Origin: UBA668 sp041918155
GTDB lineage: Bacteria > Actinomycetota > Acidimicrobiia > Acidimicrobiales > Ilumatobacteraceae
Length of the DNA: 64,000 nucleotides
Direction of reading: 5' to 3'
Assembly: GCA_041918155.1 (NCBI GenBank)
Contig: JAYRWH010000088.1
Span: forward strand, 1 to 64,000
The translations under genes were made by a program, and so were the position numbers. The notes under the pieces are model-generated. The model saw only the letters and a program-made list of their open reading frames with translations. It ran no database searches and had not been told where the DNA came from. Positions 16,460-24,370 of this stretch are shown here, piece after piece. Every line of letters begins with the position of its first letter. Position 1 is the stretch's first letter.

Positions 16460-18412
16460 TCAGCCCGCCAGGAGCAGCGGCCCGAGGTAGTCGTCCATCA
16501 CCTGCTTCGAGCCATCCGGGCCGAGGTGCAAACCGTCGGGTCGGTACGACCGGTCGCCACCCACCTCGCGTTCGATCAACCAGTCGTCGAGGTGGCGCAC
16601 GACGACGATGTCGGGGTGTCGGTCGGCGACGTCCACGATCGTCTCCGTCAGCAGATCGAGTGCGATCGAGGCCTCCGCACAGCAATAGCCGAACCACCAC
16701 TCCGCCGGCTGGGCCGACAACACCCACTCGACTCGATGCACCCCGGCTGCCTGGAGGCGAGCGATCAGCTCGTCGTATTCGGCCGCAAGGTGGGCGCGAT
16801 AGCGCGGGTCTTCCGGCTCCAGCACGCCCTCCGCCTCGCCCCATGTCAGCGGCCCGGTGTCGGCCAGGCCGAGCATCAGTACCGCCACGTCGGGTCCTTG
16901 GGCGAGCGCAGCGTCGACTCCGCCGTCGATGAGTTCGGCGCACTTGGTACGGAACTCGTCGGATGCCGTCAGCGAGACAGCGTGGGTGAACCCGCACCCT
17001 GGTTCGGCGATCACCGACAGGCGTGCCCGCGAGAGGTCGTCTTCTGCCCAGGCGACCATGCCGCCACCCAGGGCCGTCGCCGCGGAGTCGCCCATCACGA
17101 CGATACGCAGAGGCCTGGTGCGAATGATGGTGGAGGTCGTTGTCGAGGCGGTGACCGGTGTCGTCGAGCCGGTCACCGCCGGCGCGGCGTCCGGCGCCGG
17201 GGTCGGCGCGTCGTCGAACCCGACCGACCCGGTGTCGACATCGGTTACGAACAGCCGCTCGGTGTCGGGCACCACGGTCAAAGCGGCGAGCACCACACAG
17301 GCCGTGCCGACGATGGCGAACACGGCCACACTTGATGGGCGCGGGTTGCCGCTGCGCACCGGCCGCTCGACGAGCACGTACGACGCCATCGCCACGGCGA
17401 GGGTGACCGCGACCCGCACGGCGAACAGCGCGGCACGGTCGAGGCGGAGAGTGTCGCGGTCGAGCAGCACGAACACCGGCCAGTGATACAGGTACACGCC
17501 GTAACTGATACGGCCGAGGCCGACGAGCGGTTGCCTTCCCAACACGCGGGCGAACGAACCCACCGACGACGCTCCCATCACTGCCGCCGCGCCCGCCACC
17601 GCGAACACCGGCAGGAACCCTTCGTAGGCGGGGCCGGAACCGACCGGCCACGTGACCGCGGCGGCGCACACCGCGGCGAGACCCAGCCAGCCGACCCACG
17701 TTCCCCATCGGGGCCACGGCCGGCCCGTCATCCACACCGCCAGCACTGCGCCGACCAGGATCTCGCCGAACCGGGCCGGAGTAGCCCAGTACACCGCGTC
17801 GGCGCCCCAGCCGGCACGCACGACGCAGGGCACCACCGCGGCGCCGGCCGCGAGTGCCGTGACGCCGACCGCGCCCGGCCGACGCGAACGTGAGCGCCGC
17901 AGGATGACCAAGAGCGTCAGCGGCCACAACCAGTAGAACTGCTCCTCGATCGACAACGACCAGAAGTGGTCGAGCGGCCCCGGGCGCGCCGCTCCGATCA
18001 GGTCGGCGTACGACTGACCGCGACCGAGCGCCCGCCAGTTGGCGACCTGCAACGCGGACGCGGCCACGTCGCCACCGACTCCCTCGTTCGTCGAGAAGTT
18101 GCCCGCCAGCGACAGCAACACGACGCCGGCAAGACAGACCGCGCTCGCCGGCAGCAGCCTCTTCACCCGGCGGGAGAAGAACGCGCCGAAGGAGATGGAA
18201 CCGGTGCCGGCGTGTTCGGCGAGCAGCAAGGTGGTGATCAGATAGCCCGACAGCGTGAAGAACAACGACACGCCGACATACCCGCCGCGGAACAGCTCCC
18301 ACCCACCGTGAAACAGCAACACCAGCGTCACCGCCACGGCACGCAGCCCGTCGATCGCGGGTACGTACTCCAGCCGCGCCGGCGGTCGCTGTGTCGTTTC
18401 CACTCGTGCCAT
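16460..18412 (-). CDS. Membrane acyltransferase (OafA/YrhL type) with C-terminal SGNH domain
   Basis: 650 residues from an ATG at 18412; an upstream in-frame ATG adds a basic stretch unlike the family. The first about 360 residues are an acyltransferase-3 membrane domain starting EYVPAIDGLRAVAVTLVLLFH with FFxRRVKRLLPA. After a Thr/Pro linker comes an SGNH hydrolase domain with GDSAATALGGG (catalytic Ser) and DGLHLGPDG (Asp-x-x-His). Such two-domain proteins O-acetylate cell-surface polysaccharides or peptidoglycan. TAAAGT lies about 16-20 nt upstream as possible -10. The glycosidase genes next to it are a separate unit about 65 bp away. Confidence 0.88.
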   Translation of the reverse strand: MARVETTQRPPARLEYVPAIDGLRAVAVTLVLLFHGGWELFRGGYVGVSLFFTLSGYLITTLLLAEHAGTGSISFGAFFSRRVKRLLPASAVCLAGVVLLSLAGNFSTNEGVGGDVAASALQVANWRALGRGQSYADLIGAARPGPLDHFWSLSIEEQFYWLWPLTLLVILRRSRSRRPGAVGVTALAAGAAVVPCVVRAGWGADAVYWATPARFGEILVGAVLAVWMTGRPWPRWGTWVGWLGLAAVCAAAVTWPVGSGPAYEGFLPVFAVAGAAAVMGASSVGSFARVLGRQPLVGLGRISYGVYLYHWPVFVLLDRDTLRLDRAALFAVRVAVTLAVAMASYVLVERPVRSGNPRPSSVAVFAIVGTACVVLAALTVVPDTERLFVTDVDTGSVGFDDAPTPAPDAAPAVTGSTTPVTASTTTSTIIRTRPLRIVVMGDSAATALGGGMVAWAEDDLSRARLSVIAEPGCGFTHAVSLTASDEFRTKCAELIDGGVDAALAQGPDVAVLMLGLADTGPLTWGEAEGVLEPEDPRYRAHLAAEYDELIARLQAAGVHRVEWVLSAQPAEWWFGYCCAEASIALDLLTETIVDVADRHPDIVVVRHLDDWLIEREVGGDRSYRPDGLHLGPDGSKQVMDDYLGPLLLAG

Positions 18413-18530
18413 CACCTGCCGAACGGCGACTTTACGGCACGGTGAACGCAGCGCCTGCGGAAGATCGGGCTGGACTCGCCGCCACCGATATGCCAACCTC
18501 GCCCGCGCACCTCAAAGAGAAGGAAGAGCA

Positions 18531-18713
18531 ATGAGTTTGTTCGGCAAGATCAAGAGCCTGGTTTCGAAGAACGAGAAGGCAGTCGCCGGCGCCATCGACA
18601 AGGTGGCCGACGTGGTCGAGAAGAAGACCGACGACAAGACCGACAAGAAGGTCGAGGCCGCCGCAGACAAGGCCAAGGACCTCATCGACGGCCTCGACGG
18701 CAAGAAGGACTGA
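18531..18713 (+). CDS. MT0933/Rv0909-type small antitoxin-like protein
   Basis: A 60-residue Lys/Asp/Ala-rich helical protein (MSLFGKIKSLVSKNEKAVAG, KVADVVEKKTDDKTDKKVEAA) matching the MT0933-like antitoxin family. A strong AAGGAAG ribosome-binding site lies 6 nt before the ATG. In mycobacteria the homologue is paired with an SRPBCC-fold toxin (Rv0910); no such partner is next to it here, only an acetyltransferase. It may therefore be an orphan antitoxin or a stress protein of the same shape. Confidence 0.75.
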   Translation: MSLFGKIKSLVSKNEKAVAGAIDKVADVVEKKTDDKTDKKVEAAADKAKDLIDGLDGKKD

Positions 18714-18727
18714 CCCCCGGCCGGGTC

Positions 18728-18787
18728 GCTCGGTTGCGGCACACGGCACCCGGCACACGGCACACGTGTCAAGCGTCGCAACCGAGC
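18728..18787. repeat. 11-bp inverted repeat enclosing four tandem 7-bp repeats
   Basis: GCTCGGTTGCG (18728-18738) is exactly inverted at 18777-18787. The loop begins with four tandem copies of GGCAC(A/C)C at 18738-18765. It lies 15 bp after the small antitoxin-like gene and may act as its terminator, though no T run follows. Confidence 0.6.
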
Positions 18788-18914
18788 ACCCCGTCAGATC
18801 GGGCATCATGAGGTCATCGACCACGCGCCCCTCATCATCACCCGGGAAGCAACCCCTGAGGACTTCGACCGGTATTTCGACGAGGGGTTCGCCGCGCTCG
18901 GCCCCGAGTCCCGG

Positions 18915-19319
18915 GTGATGCGGTTCTTCACCCCGGTGCACGACCTGCCCGAGGGGGTCCGCGAGCGGCTGCGGGCCATCGACGGGACGATCAACGGGGC
19001 GGTCATCGCCTTCGACGCGGCCCTGCGCGACACCGCCGACCACCCCGAGGGACGTCCCGTGGGCGTGGCTCGCTGGATGGGCAACCCGAGCGGCCCGCCG
19101 GAGTTGGCCGTCACCGTCATCGACGACTACCACGGCCATGGCGTCGGCTCGCGAATGACGGATCTGCTCGTCGTGCTCGCCCGCAAGCGGGGTATCCGGC
19201 GCATCATCGCCGACGTGCTACGCGAGAACGTGGCCATGCGCGCCCTGTGCAACCGCTACCGGTCGTCGGTGGTGCCGAGCGGCGACCCACGCGTCGTGCG
19301 CTACCGCATCGACATCTGA
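18915..19319 (+). CDS. GNAT family N-acetyltransferase (start uncertain)
   Basis: At least 134 residues. A GNAT core is visible: VGVARWMGNPSGPPELAVTVIDDYHGHGVGSRM includes the acetyl-CoA loop (H-G-H-G-V-G-S). Homology-like sequence (ITREATPEDFDRYFDEGF, then RVMRFF) continues in frame upstream to about 18830, but no ATG, GTG or TTG occurs there before the GTG at 18915. Either a non-standard start or a small indel in the 5' end explains this. The substrate is unknown. It lies in the same direction as the preceding antitoxin-like gene, separated by the repeat hairpin. Confidence 0.7.
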   Translation: MMRFFTPVHDLPEGVRERLRAIDGTINGAVIAFDAALRDTADHPEGRPVGVARWMGNPSGPPELAVTVIDDYHGHGVGSRMTDLLVVLARKRGIRRIIADVLRENVAMRALCNRYRSSVVPSGDPRVVRYRIDI

Positions 19320-19352
19320 CCGGCGCGGGCGCGCCTCTGGCATGCTGAACAC

Positions 19353-21506
19353 GTGAACCCGGACCGCGGCCCGTTGGAGACCACACTCGTCGAGGCGATC
19401 GCCGCGCTCGCCTCCGTCGGCTCGACACCACCGAGTGCCACCACTACCGAGGCGCTCGAGCGCCTGTTCGACGTGCAGGTGGCCAGTCGCCACTGCGACC
19501 TCGCCGCGCGCTGGCTGCGCGGGCAGGGCAAGGGCTACTACACGATCGGTTCGTCGGGCCACGAGAGCAACGCCGCGGTCGCGATGGCGCTGCAGCCCAC
19601 CGACCCGGCCCTGTTGCACTACCGCAGCGGCGGTTTCTACCTCGCCCGCGCCGGCCTCGGCGGTATCCGCGACATCCTCGCGGGTGTCGTCGCTTCCACC
19701 GAGGAGCCGATCGCCGGTGGGCGCCACAAGGTGATCGGCCGCCACGACCTGGCGGTCATCCCGCAGACCTCCACGATCGCGTCGCACCTGCCACGTGCGC
19801 TCGGGGTGGCGTTCGCGATCGGCCGCGCGGCGCGCCTCGGCATCGAGTCGCCGTGGCCGGCCGACGCGCTGGCGGTGTGCTCGTTCGGCGACGCGTCGGC
19901 CAATCACAACGTCACCACCGGCACCGTCAATACGGCGCTGCACTGCGCCCACCAGCGCCTGCCCCTGCCCCTGCTGTTCGTGTGCGAGGACAACGGGCTC
20001 GGCATCAGTGTGCGCACGCCCGCCGGCTGGATCGAGTCGGCCTACGGCAGCCGGCCCCACCTGCGTTACGAGTCGATCGACGGCACCGACCCCGAGGGCG
20101 TGTTCGCCGTGACCGCCGATCTCGCCGATTGGGTGCGCAGCCAGCGCCGACCGGCGTTCTTGCACCTGCGCACGGTGCGCTTCGGCGGCCACGCCGGCAC
20201 CGACGTCGAGACCGCCTACCGCGCCCCGGCGGAGATTCGCGCCGAGCAGGAGCGCGACCCGATCCTGGCCACCGCCCGCGGCCTCGTCGCTGCCGGGCGC
20301 AATCCACTCGGGCTGGTGGAGCGCCACGACGAACTGCGCGAGCGGGTGTACGACACCGCCCGGACCGTGGCCGAGTGGCCGCAGCTGGCCACCGCCGACG
20401 ACGTGATCGCGCCGCTGGCGCCGCGCCGGCCGGCCGCCGTCGCCGCGGCTGTTCGTTCCACCTCGGCACCTGCCGAGCGGGTGCCACTCACGCTCGCCCA
20501 GGCGATCAACGCGGCCCTCGCCGACCTGCTGCACGACCACCCCAACCTGCTCGTGTTCGGCGAGGACGTCGCGGCCAAGGGCGGGGTCTACGGCGTCACC
20601 AAAGGCCTGCTCGCCCAGGCCGGCGCGGCGCGGGTGTTCGACACCCTCCTCGACGAGACGAGCATTCTCGGCCTCGCCAACGGGGCAGCGATCAGCGGCT
20701 TTCTCCCGGTGGCCGAGATCCAGTACCTCGCGTACCTGCACAACGCCGAGGACCAGCTGCGCGGCGAGGCCGCCACCCTGCAGTTCTTCTCCAATGGCCA
20801 GTACCGCAACGGGATGGTGGTGCGCATCGCCGGCCTCGGGTACCAGGAGGGCTTCGGCGGCCACTTCCACAACGACGACTCGCTCACCGTGCTGCGCGAC
20901 ATCCCCGGCATCGTGGTGGGCGTGCCTGCCCGGCCCGACGACGCGGCGGCCATGCTGCGCACGATGGTTGCCGCGGCCGAGGTCGACGGCACCGTGAGCG
21001 TGCTCGTCGAGCCGATCGCCCGCTACCACACCGCCGACCTCAGCGAGCCCGGCGACCGCCTGTGGCTGTCCACCCCAACCCCCACAGCGCATGTCCCGAT
21101 CGGCGCGGCACGCACCTATGGCGCCGGCGGCGACCTCACCATCCTCACCTTCGGCAACGGGGTGTACATGTCGCTGCGGGTGCAACGGCGGCTCGAAGCC
21201 AGGGGGGTCCACGCCCGCGTGGTGGATCTGCGCTGGATCAGCCCACTGCCCGTCGAGGATCTCGTGCGCGAAGCCCAGGCCACCGGCATCGTGCTGGTGG
21301 TCGACGAGACCCGGCAGTCCGGTGGTGTGGCCGAAGGGGTGCTGGCCGCACTCGTCGACGCCGGGTTCACCGGGCGGATGGCCCGGGTGACGAGCAAGGA
21401 CAGCTTCATCCCGCTCGGCGACGCGGCGAAGCTGATGCTGCTCAGCGAGACCGAAATCGAGGCCGCGGTCGACCGCCTGCTCACCCCCGCCCGAACCCCG
21501 TTCTGA
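19353..21506 (+). CDS. 2-oxoacid dehydrogenase E1, alpha and beta subunits fused (TPP-dependent)
   Basis: A 717-residue protein starting at GTG 19353. Residues about 20-350 are the E1-alpha half with the TPP motif GDASANHNVTTGTVN (near 178-192) and IGSSGHESNAAV; about 365-717 are the E1-beta half (VPLTLAQAINAALADLL, LVFGEDVAAKGGVYGVT). It decarboxylates a 2-oxoacid, most like branched-chain 2-oxoacid E1, and passes the acyl group to a lipoyl E2. No E2 or E3 gene is in the window, so it must use subunits encoded elsewhere. CATGCT lies 6 nt before the GTG and may be a weak leaderless -10. Confidence 0.88.
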   Translation: MNPDRGPLETTLVEAIAALASVGSTPPSATTTEALERLFDVQVASRHCDLAARWLRGQGKGYYTIGSSGHESNAAVAMALQPTDPALLHYRSGGFYLARAGLGGIRDILAGVVASTEEPIAGGRHKVIGRHDLAVIPQTSTIASHLPRALGVAFAIGRAARLGIESPWPADALAVCSFGDASANHNVTTGTVNTALHCAHQRLPLPLLFVCEDNGLGISVRTPAGWIESAYGSRPHLRYESIDGTDPEGVFAVTADLADWVRSQRRPAFLHLRTVRFGGHAGTDVETAYRAPAEIRAEQERDPILATARGLVAAGRNPLGLVERHDELRERVYDTARTVAEWPQLATADDVIAPLAPRRPAAVAAAVRSTSAPAERVPLTLAQAINAALADLLHDHPNLLVFGEDVAAKGGVYGVTKGLLAQAGAARVFDTLLDETSILGLANGAAISGFLPVAEIQYLAYLHNAEDQLRGEAATLQFFSNGQYRNGMVVRIAGLGYQEGFGGHFHNDDSLTVLRDIPGIVVGVPARPDDAAAMLRTMVAAAEVDGTVSVLVEPIARYHTADLSEPGDRLWLSTPTPTAHVPIGAARTYGAGGDLTILTFGNGVYMSLRVQRRLEARGVHARVVDLRWISPLPVEDLVREAQATGIVLVVDETRQSGGVAEGVLAALVDAGFTGRMARVTSKDSFIPLGDAAKLMLLSETEIEAAVDRLLTPARTPF

Positions 21507-21573
21507 CCCGTTCTCACGAGACTCTTACCCGAACTCGATGGGCGCTTCACATAGGCCCGTCATCATGAGGCCC

Positions 21574-22116
21574 ATGGACACGTGGCTCTGGTACCTCACC
21601 CGCTCGACCGGCATCGTTGCCGCCGTGCTCGCGGTGGCGGCGCTCGTGTGGGGCCTGTTCTTCTCGGCCCGCAACACCGGCACCAAGTTGAAGCCCAACT
21701 GGTGGCTCGCCCTGCACAACTGGCTCGGCGGCCTCACCTTCGGCTTCATCGGCGCCCACATGCTCTTCTCGTTCCTCAGCACCCGCTCGGGCCTGCGCTT
21801 CGTCGACTTGTTCGTGCCGACCAACGCCGTCGGCTGGGCAATCGGCTGGGGCGTCGTCGCCTTCTGGCTGTTCGCCCTCGTGGTGATCCCCTCGATGGCT
21901 CGCATCCGCCGCCGCCTGCCCCGCAGGGCGTGGCACCTGGTGCACCTGCTCGCCATCCCGGCCACCGTCCTCACCGCGATGCACGCCTACCAGGCCGGCA
22001 GCGACTCGCTGTCACTCTCGTTCACCCGCGGCCTCGCCCTCCTGGTGGGAATCGCGATCTACCCCGTCTCCATCCGCCTCATCGGCATCGCCCAGCGGCA
22101 CCACGCCGCCGCCTGA
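21574..22116 (+). CDS. Ferric-reductase-like heme b membrane protein
   Basis: A 180-residue protein with about five or six membrane helices. Histidines placed in pairs on helices (LHNWLGG, GAHMLFS, WHLVHLLAIP, AMHAYQAG) suggest bis-His heme b, as in the ferric reductase/cytochrome b561-like transmembrane family. GAGG sits about 6 nt before the ATG at 21574; an ATG at 21565 is possible. The two following genes encode an FMN-binding extracytoplasmic protein and its FMN transferase, so this protein probably carries electrons across the membrane to the covalently bound FMN. Confidence 0.8.
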   Translation: MDTWLWYLTRSTGIVAAVLAVAALVWGLFFSARNTGTKLKPNWWLALHNWLGGLTFGFIGAHMLFSFLSTRSGLRFVDLFVPTNAVGWAIGWGVVAFWLFALVVIPSMARIRRRLPRRAWHLVHLLAIPATVLTAMHAYQAGSDSLSLSFTRGLALLVGIAIYPVSIRLIGIAQRHHAAA

Positions 22117-22148
22117 GCCCGCCAGCCTGTAACCCCCAAGGACCCGTC

Positions 22149-22958
22149 ATGAGCACCCCCCGCAACCAGCAGCCGATCGATCCGCTCCTGCGCCTCCAGC
22201 AGCTCGAGCAGCGCCGTAGCCAGCCCCAGCCCCTGCCGCCGCCGAATCCCGGCACCCGGCCTGCCGCCCCCCGGCAGGCCCCCGCGGCCCGCCCGACCGG
22301 TGGGGTATCCGGCGAGGCAAGTGCTCGCCTCGCCGCCCTCCAGGCGCGTTCGGCGGGCACCGCCCGCCCCGGCGTCGGCAAGACCGTCGGTGGCAAGCCC
22401 GCCGGCAAGCGGGCCAAGCCGGCCGGTCGCGCCAAGGTCGCCTCCCTCCTGCTCAGCGCCGTCGCGACCGGCGGCCTGGCGGGCATGTTCGCCGCCAACA
22501 ACGCCCAGACCGACTCGATCATCCTCACCCAAGGCACCTTGAGCACGGTCGCCGCCACGACCGCCACCACGCCAGCCACCACGCCAGCCACGGCGTCGGG
22601 GGCGCCTGCCGCCACTGCGGCCACGACCGCCACCACCGCCGCAGCCGCCGTCACCGGCCAGATCGTGGACGGCACCTATGTCGGCGCCGCGGACTCCAAC
22701 CGCTGGGGCGTGGTGCAGGTGCAGGCCGTGTACTCGGGTGGTCAGCTCGTCGACGTGCAGATCCTGCAGTACCCGAACGGCGACAACAAGAGCGTGTCGA
22801 TCAACCAACGGGCGCTGCCCAAGCTGATCACCGAGGCCGTGTCGGCGCAGAGCGCCAATGTCAGCTCGATCAGCGGCGCCACCTACACCTCGCGCAGCTA
22901 CATCAAGTCGCTGCAGTCGGCGATCGACGCCGCCAAGGCCGCCAGCGGAATCGCCTGA
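22149..22958 (+). CDS. Membrane-anchored FMN-binding domain protein (flavinylation target)
   Basis: A 269-residue protein: a Pro/Gln/Ala-rich and basic N-terminus (about 1-95), one membrane helix near 97-117, an Ala/Thr linker, then an FMN-bind domain from about 178. The motif SSISGATYTSRS near residues 238-249 holds the SGAT sequence whose Thr receives FMN through a phosphoester bond. The ApbE gene that makes such bonds follows 10 bp downstream. The product should expose a flavin on the outer face and accept electrons from the heme protein encoded just upstream. Confidence 0.85.
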   Translation: MSTPRNQQPIDPLLRLQQLEQRRSQPQPLPPPNPGTRPAAPRQAPAARPTGGVSGEASARLAALQARSAGTARPGVGKTVGGKPAGKRAKPAGRAKVASLLLSAVATGGLAGMFAANNAQTDSIILTQGTLSTVAATTATTPATTPATASGAPAATAATTATTAAAAVTGQIVDGTYVGAADSNRWGVVQVQAVYSGGQLVDVQILQYPNGDNKSVSINQRALPKLITEAVSAQSANVSSISGATYTSRSYIKSLQSAIDAAKAASGIA

Positions 22959-22968
22959 TCGGTCACCG

Positions 22969-23736
22969 ATGAGCCTGCACCACGTCGAGCACGTGATGGG
23001 CACGACGATCAGTATCGACGTGATCGATTCCCACGACCGCGGGCTGATCGACGACCTCGTCCGCTGGTTCCACCACGTCGATGAGGAGTTCAGCCCCTTC
23101 AAGGACGAGAGCACGATCACCCGCATCGGCCGTGGCGACCTGGCGCCCACCGATGACGAGGTAAGCGACGAGGTGCGCGACGTGCTGCAGCGCTGCGGCG
23201 AGCTGAGCGAGGAAACCGACGGCGCGTTCGACGTGTGGTCGCTACCCTCGCCCAACGGCACCCGCTTCGACCCGTGCGGCTACGTGAAGGGCTGGTCGGT
23301 GGAGAAGGGCGCGCAGCACCTGCGCGATGCTGGCGTGCGCGACTTCTGCATCAACGCCGGCGGCGACGTCGCCCTCGGCGGCCTCGACCACACCGGTGCA
23401 CCGTGGCGGATCGGTATCCGCCACCCCCTCGATCCGATGGGCCTGGCCATGATCGTCGCGCTCGAAGGCCCGGCCGGTATCGCCACGAGCGGCAGCTACG
23501 AACGCGGCGCCCACATCTTCGACCCCCGCCGGGGTGACGCAGTCACCGACCTGGCGAGCGCCACCGTGATCGGGCCCGACCTCGCCGAGGCCGACGCCTA
23601 CGCAACGACGCTGTACGTGATGGGGGTACCCGGCCTCACCTGGCTGGCCGACAAGCCCGGCTACAGCGGCTGCCTCATCACCAACGACCTGCGGGTACTG
23701 AGCACCGACGAGTTCGACCGGCACATCACGAACTGA
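22969..23736 (+). CDS. apbE: FAD:protein FMN transferase (ApbE)
   Basis: A 255-residue ApbE, shorter than the usual about 300-350. It begins with the family opening HHVEHVMGTTISIDV, holds NAGGDVALGG in the FAD-binding core, and GPDLAEADAYATTLYVMG near the end, including the Mg-binding Asp/Thr region. It transfers FMN from FAD to the Thr of an SGAT-type motif. The target is very likely the FMN-bind protein encoded immediately upstream. No signal peptide is seen, unlike many ApbE proteins. Confidence 0.88.
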   Translation: MSLHHVEHVMGTTISIDVIDSHDRGLIDDLVRWFHHVDEEFSPFKDESTITRIGRGDLAPTDDEVSDEVRDVLQRCGELSEETDGAFDVWSLPSPNGTRFDPCGYVKGWSVEKGAQHLRDAGVRDFCINAGGDVALGGLDHTGAPWRIGIRHPLDPMGLAMIVALEGPAGIATSGSYERGAHIFDPRRGDAVTDLASATVIGPDLAEADAYATTLYVMGVPGLTWLADKPGYSGCLITNDLRVLSTDEFDRHITN

Positions 23737-23758
23737 CCGGGTTTCACTGCCCACCGTC

Positions 23759-23764
23759 TACCGT
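23759..23764 (+). promoter_or_regulatory. -10 box TACCGT of engB (decides the start)
   Basis: TACCGT ends 7 nt before the in-frame GTG at 23772. The earlier GTG at 23763 lies inside this box, so the leaderless start at 23772 is preferred. Confidence 0.45.
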
Positions 23765-23771
23765 GGGTGCG

Positions 23772-24350
23772 GTGCCGCTGCAGATCACGTTCGTCACGTC
23801 CGCCAAGCGGTACTCCGACCTCCCACCCACGCCGTGCGAGGTGGCTTTCGTCGGCCGCAGCAATGTCGGCAAGTCGTCGCTCATCAACGCGCTCGCCAAC
23901 CGTCGCCAACTCGCGAAGGTGTCGAACACGCCGGGCCGCACCCAGCTGCTCAACCTGTTCACCCTCCCCAAAGGCGGCACGATCGTCGACCTGCCCGGCT
24001 ACGGCTACGCCAAGGTGCCCGGCCGCGAGCGCGCCGGCTGGCAGGCAATGATCGAGGGTTACCTGCTCGAGCGCGAGGGGCTGGAGCTGGTGTTCGTCCT
24101 CGTTGATGGCGAGATCGGCCCGACCAAGCTCGACCTGCAGATGCTCGATTGGCTGCGCGCGAGCGGCGTGCCGCACACGATCGTGGCCACCAAGCTCGAC
24201 AAGGTGAGGCCCTCGAAGTTGGCCGCACGCAAGCGGGAGGTGGCCAAACTCTGTGATCTCGACCTGGGCGACATCATGTGGGTGAGCGCCGCCAAAGGCA
24301 CCGGAATCGAGCTGTTGCAGCGCCACGTCGAGGCGCTGCTCGCTCCCTGA
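23772..24350 (+). CDS. engB: Ribosome-biogenesis GTPase YihA/YsxC (EngB)
   Basis: A 192-residue GTPase of normal length. G1 is GRSNVGKSSL, G3 DLPGYGYAK, G4 TKLDK and G5 SAAKG, and the T-P-G-R-T switch I sequence NTPGRTQLLN is typical. EngB helps assemble the large ribosomal subunit and is essential in many bacteria. The start was chosen from the -10 spacing. It follows apbE in the same direction but has its own promoter. It runs convergently into the aldehyde dehydrogenase gene, with 20 bp between stops. Confidence 0.93.
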   Translation: MPLQITFVTSAKRYSDLPPTPCEVAFVGRSNVGKSSLINALANRRQLAKVSNTPGRTQLLNLFTLPKGGTIVDLPGYGYAKVPGRERAGWQAMIEGYLLEREGLELVFVLVDGEIGPTKLDLQMLDWLRASGVPHTIVATKLDKVRPSKLAARKREVAKLCDLDLGDIMWVSAAKGTGIELLQRHVEALLAP

Positions 24351-24370
24351 AGAGGCCCAGCGGGTGATGG

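Noticed and set aside
18738..18765. A CRISPR array
   Set aside because: The repeats are 7 bp and directly adjacent without spacers; no cas genes are nearby.
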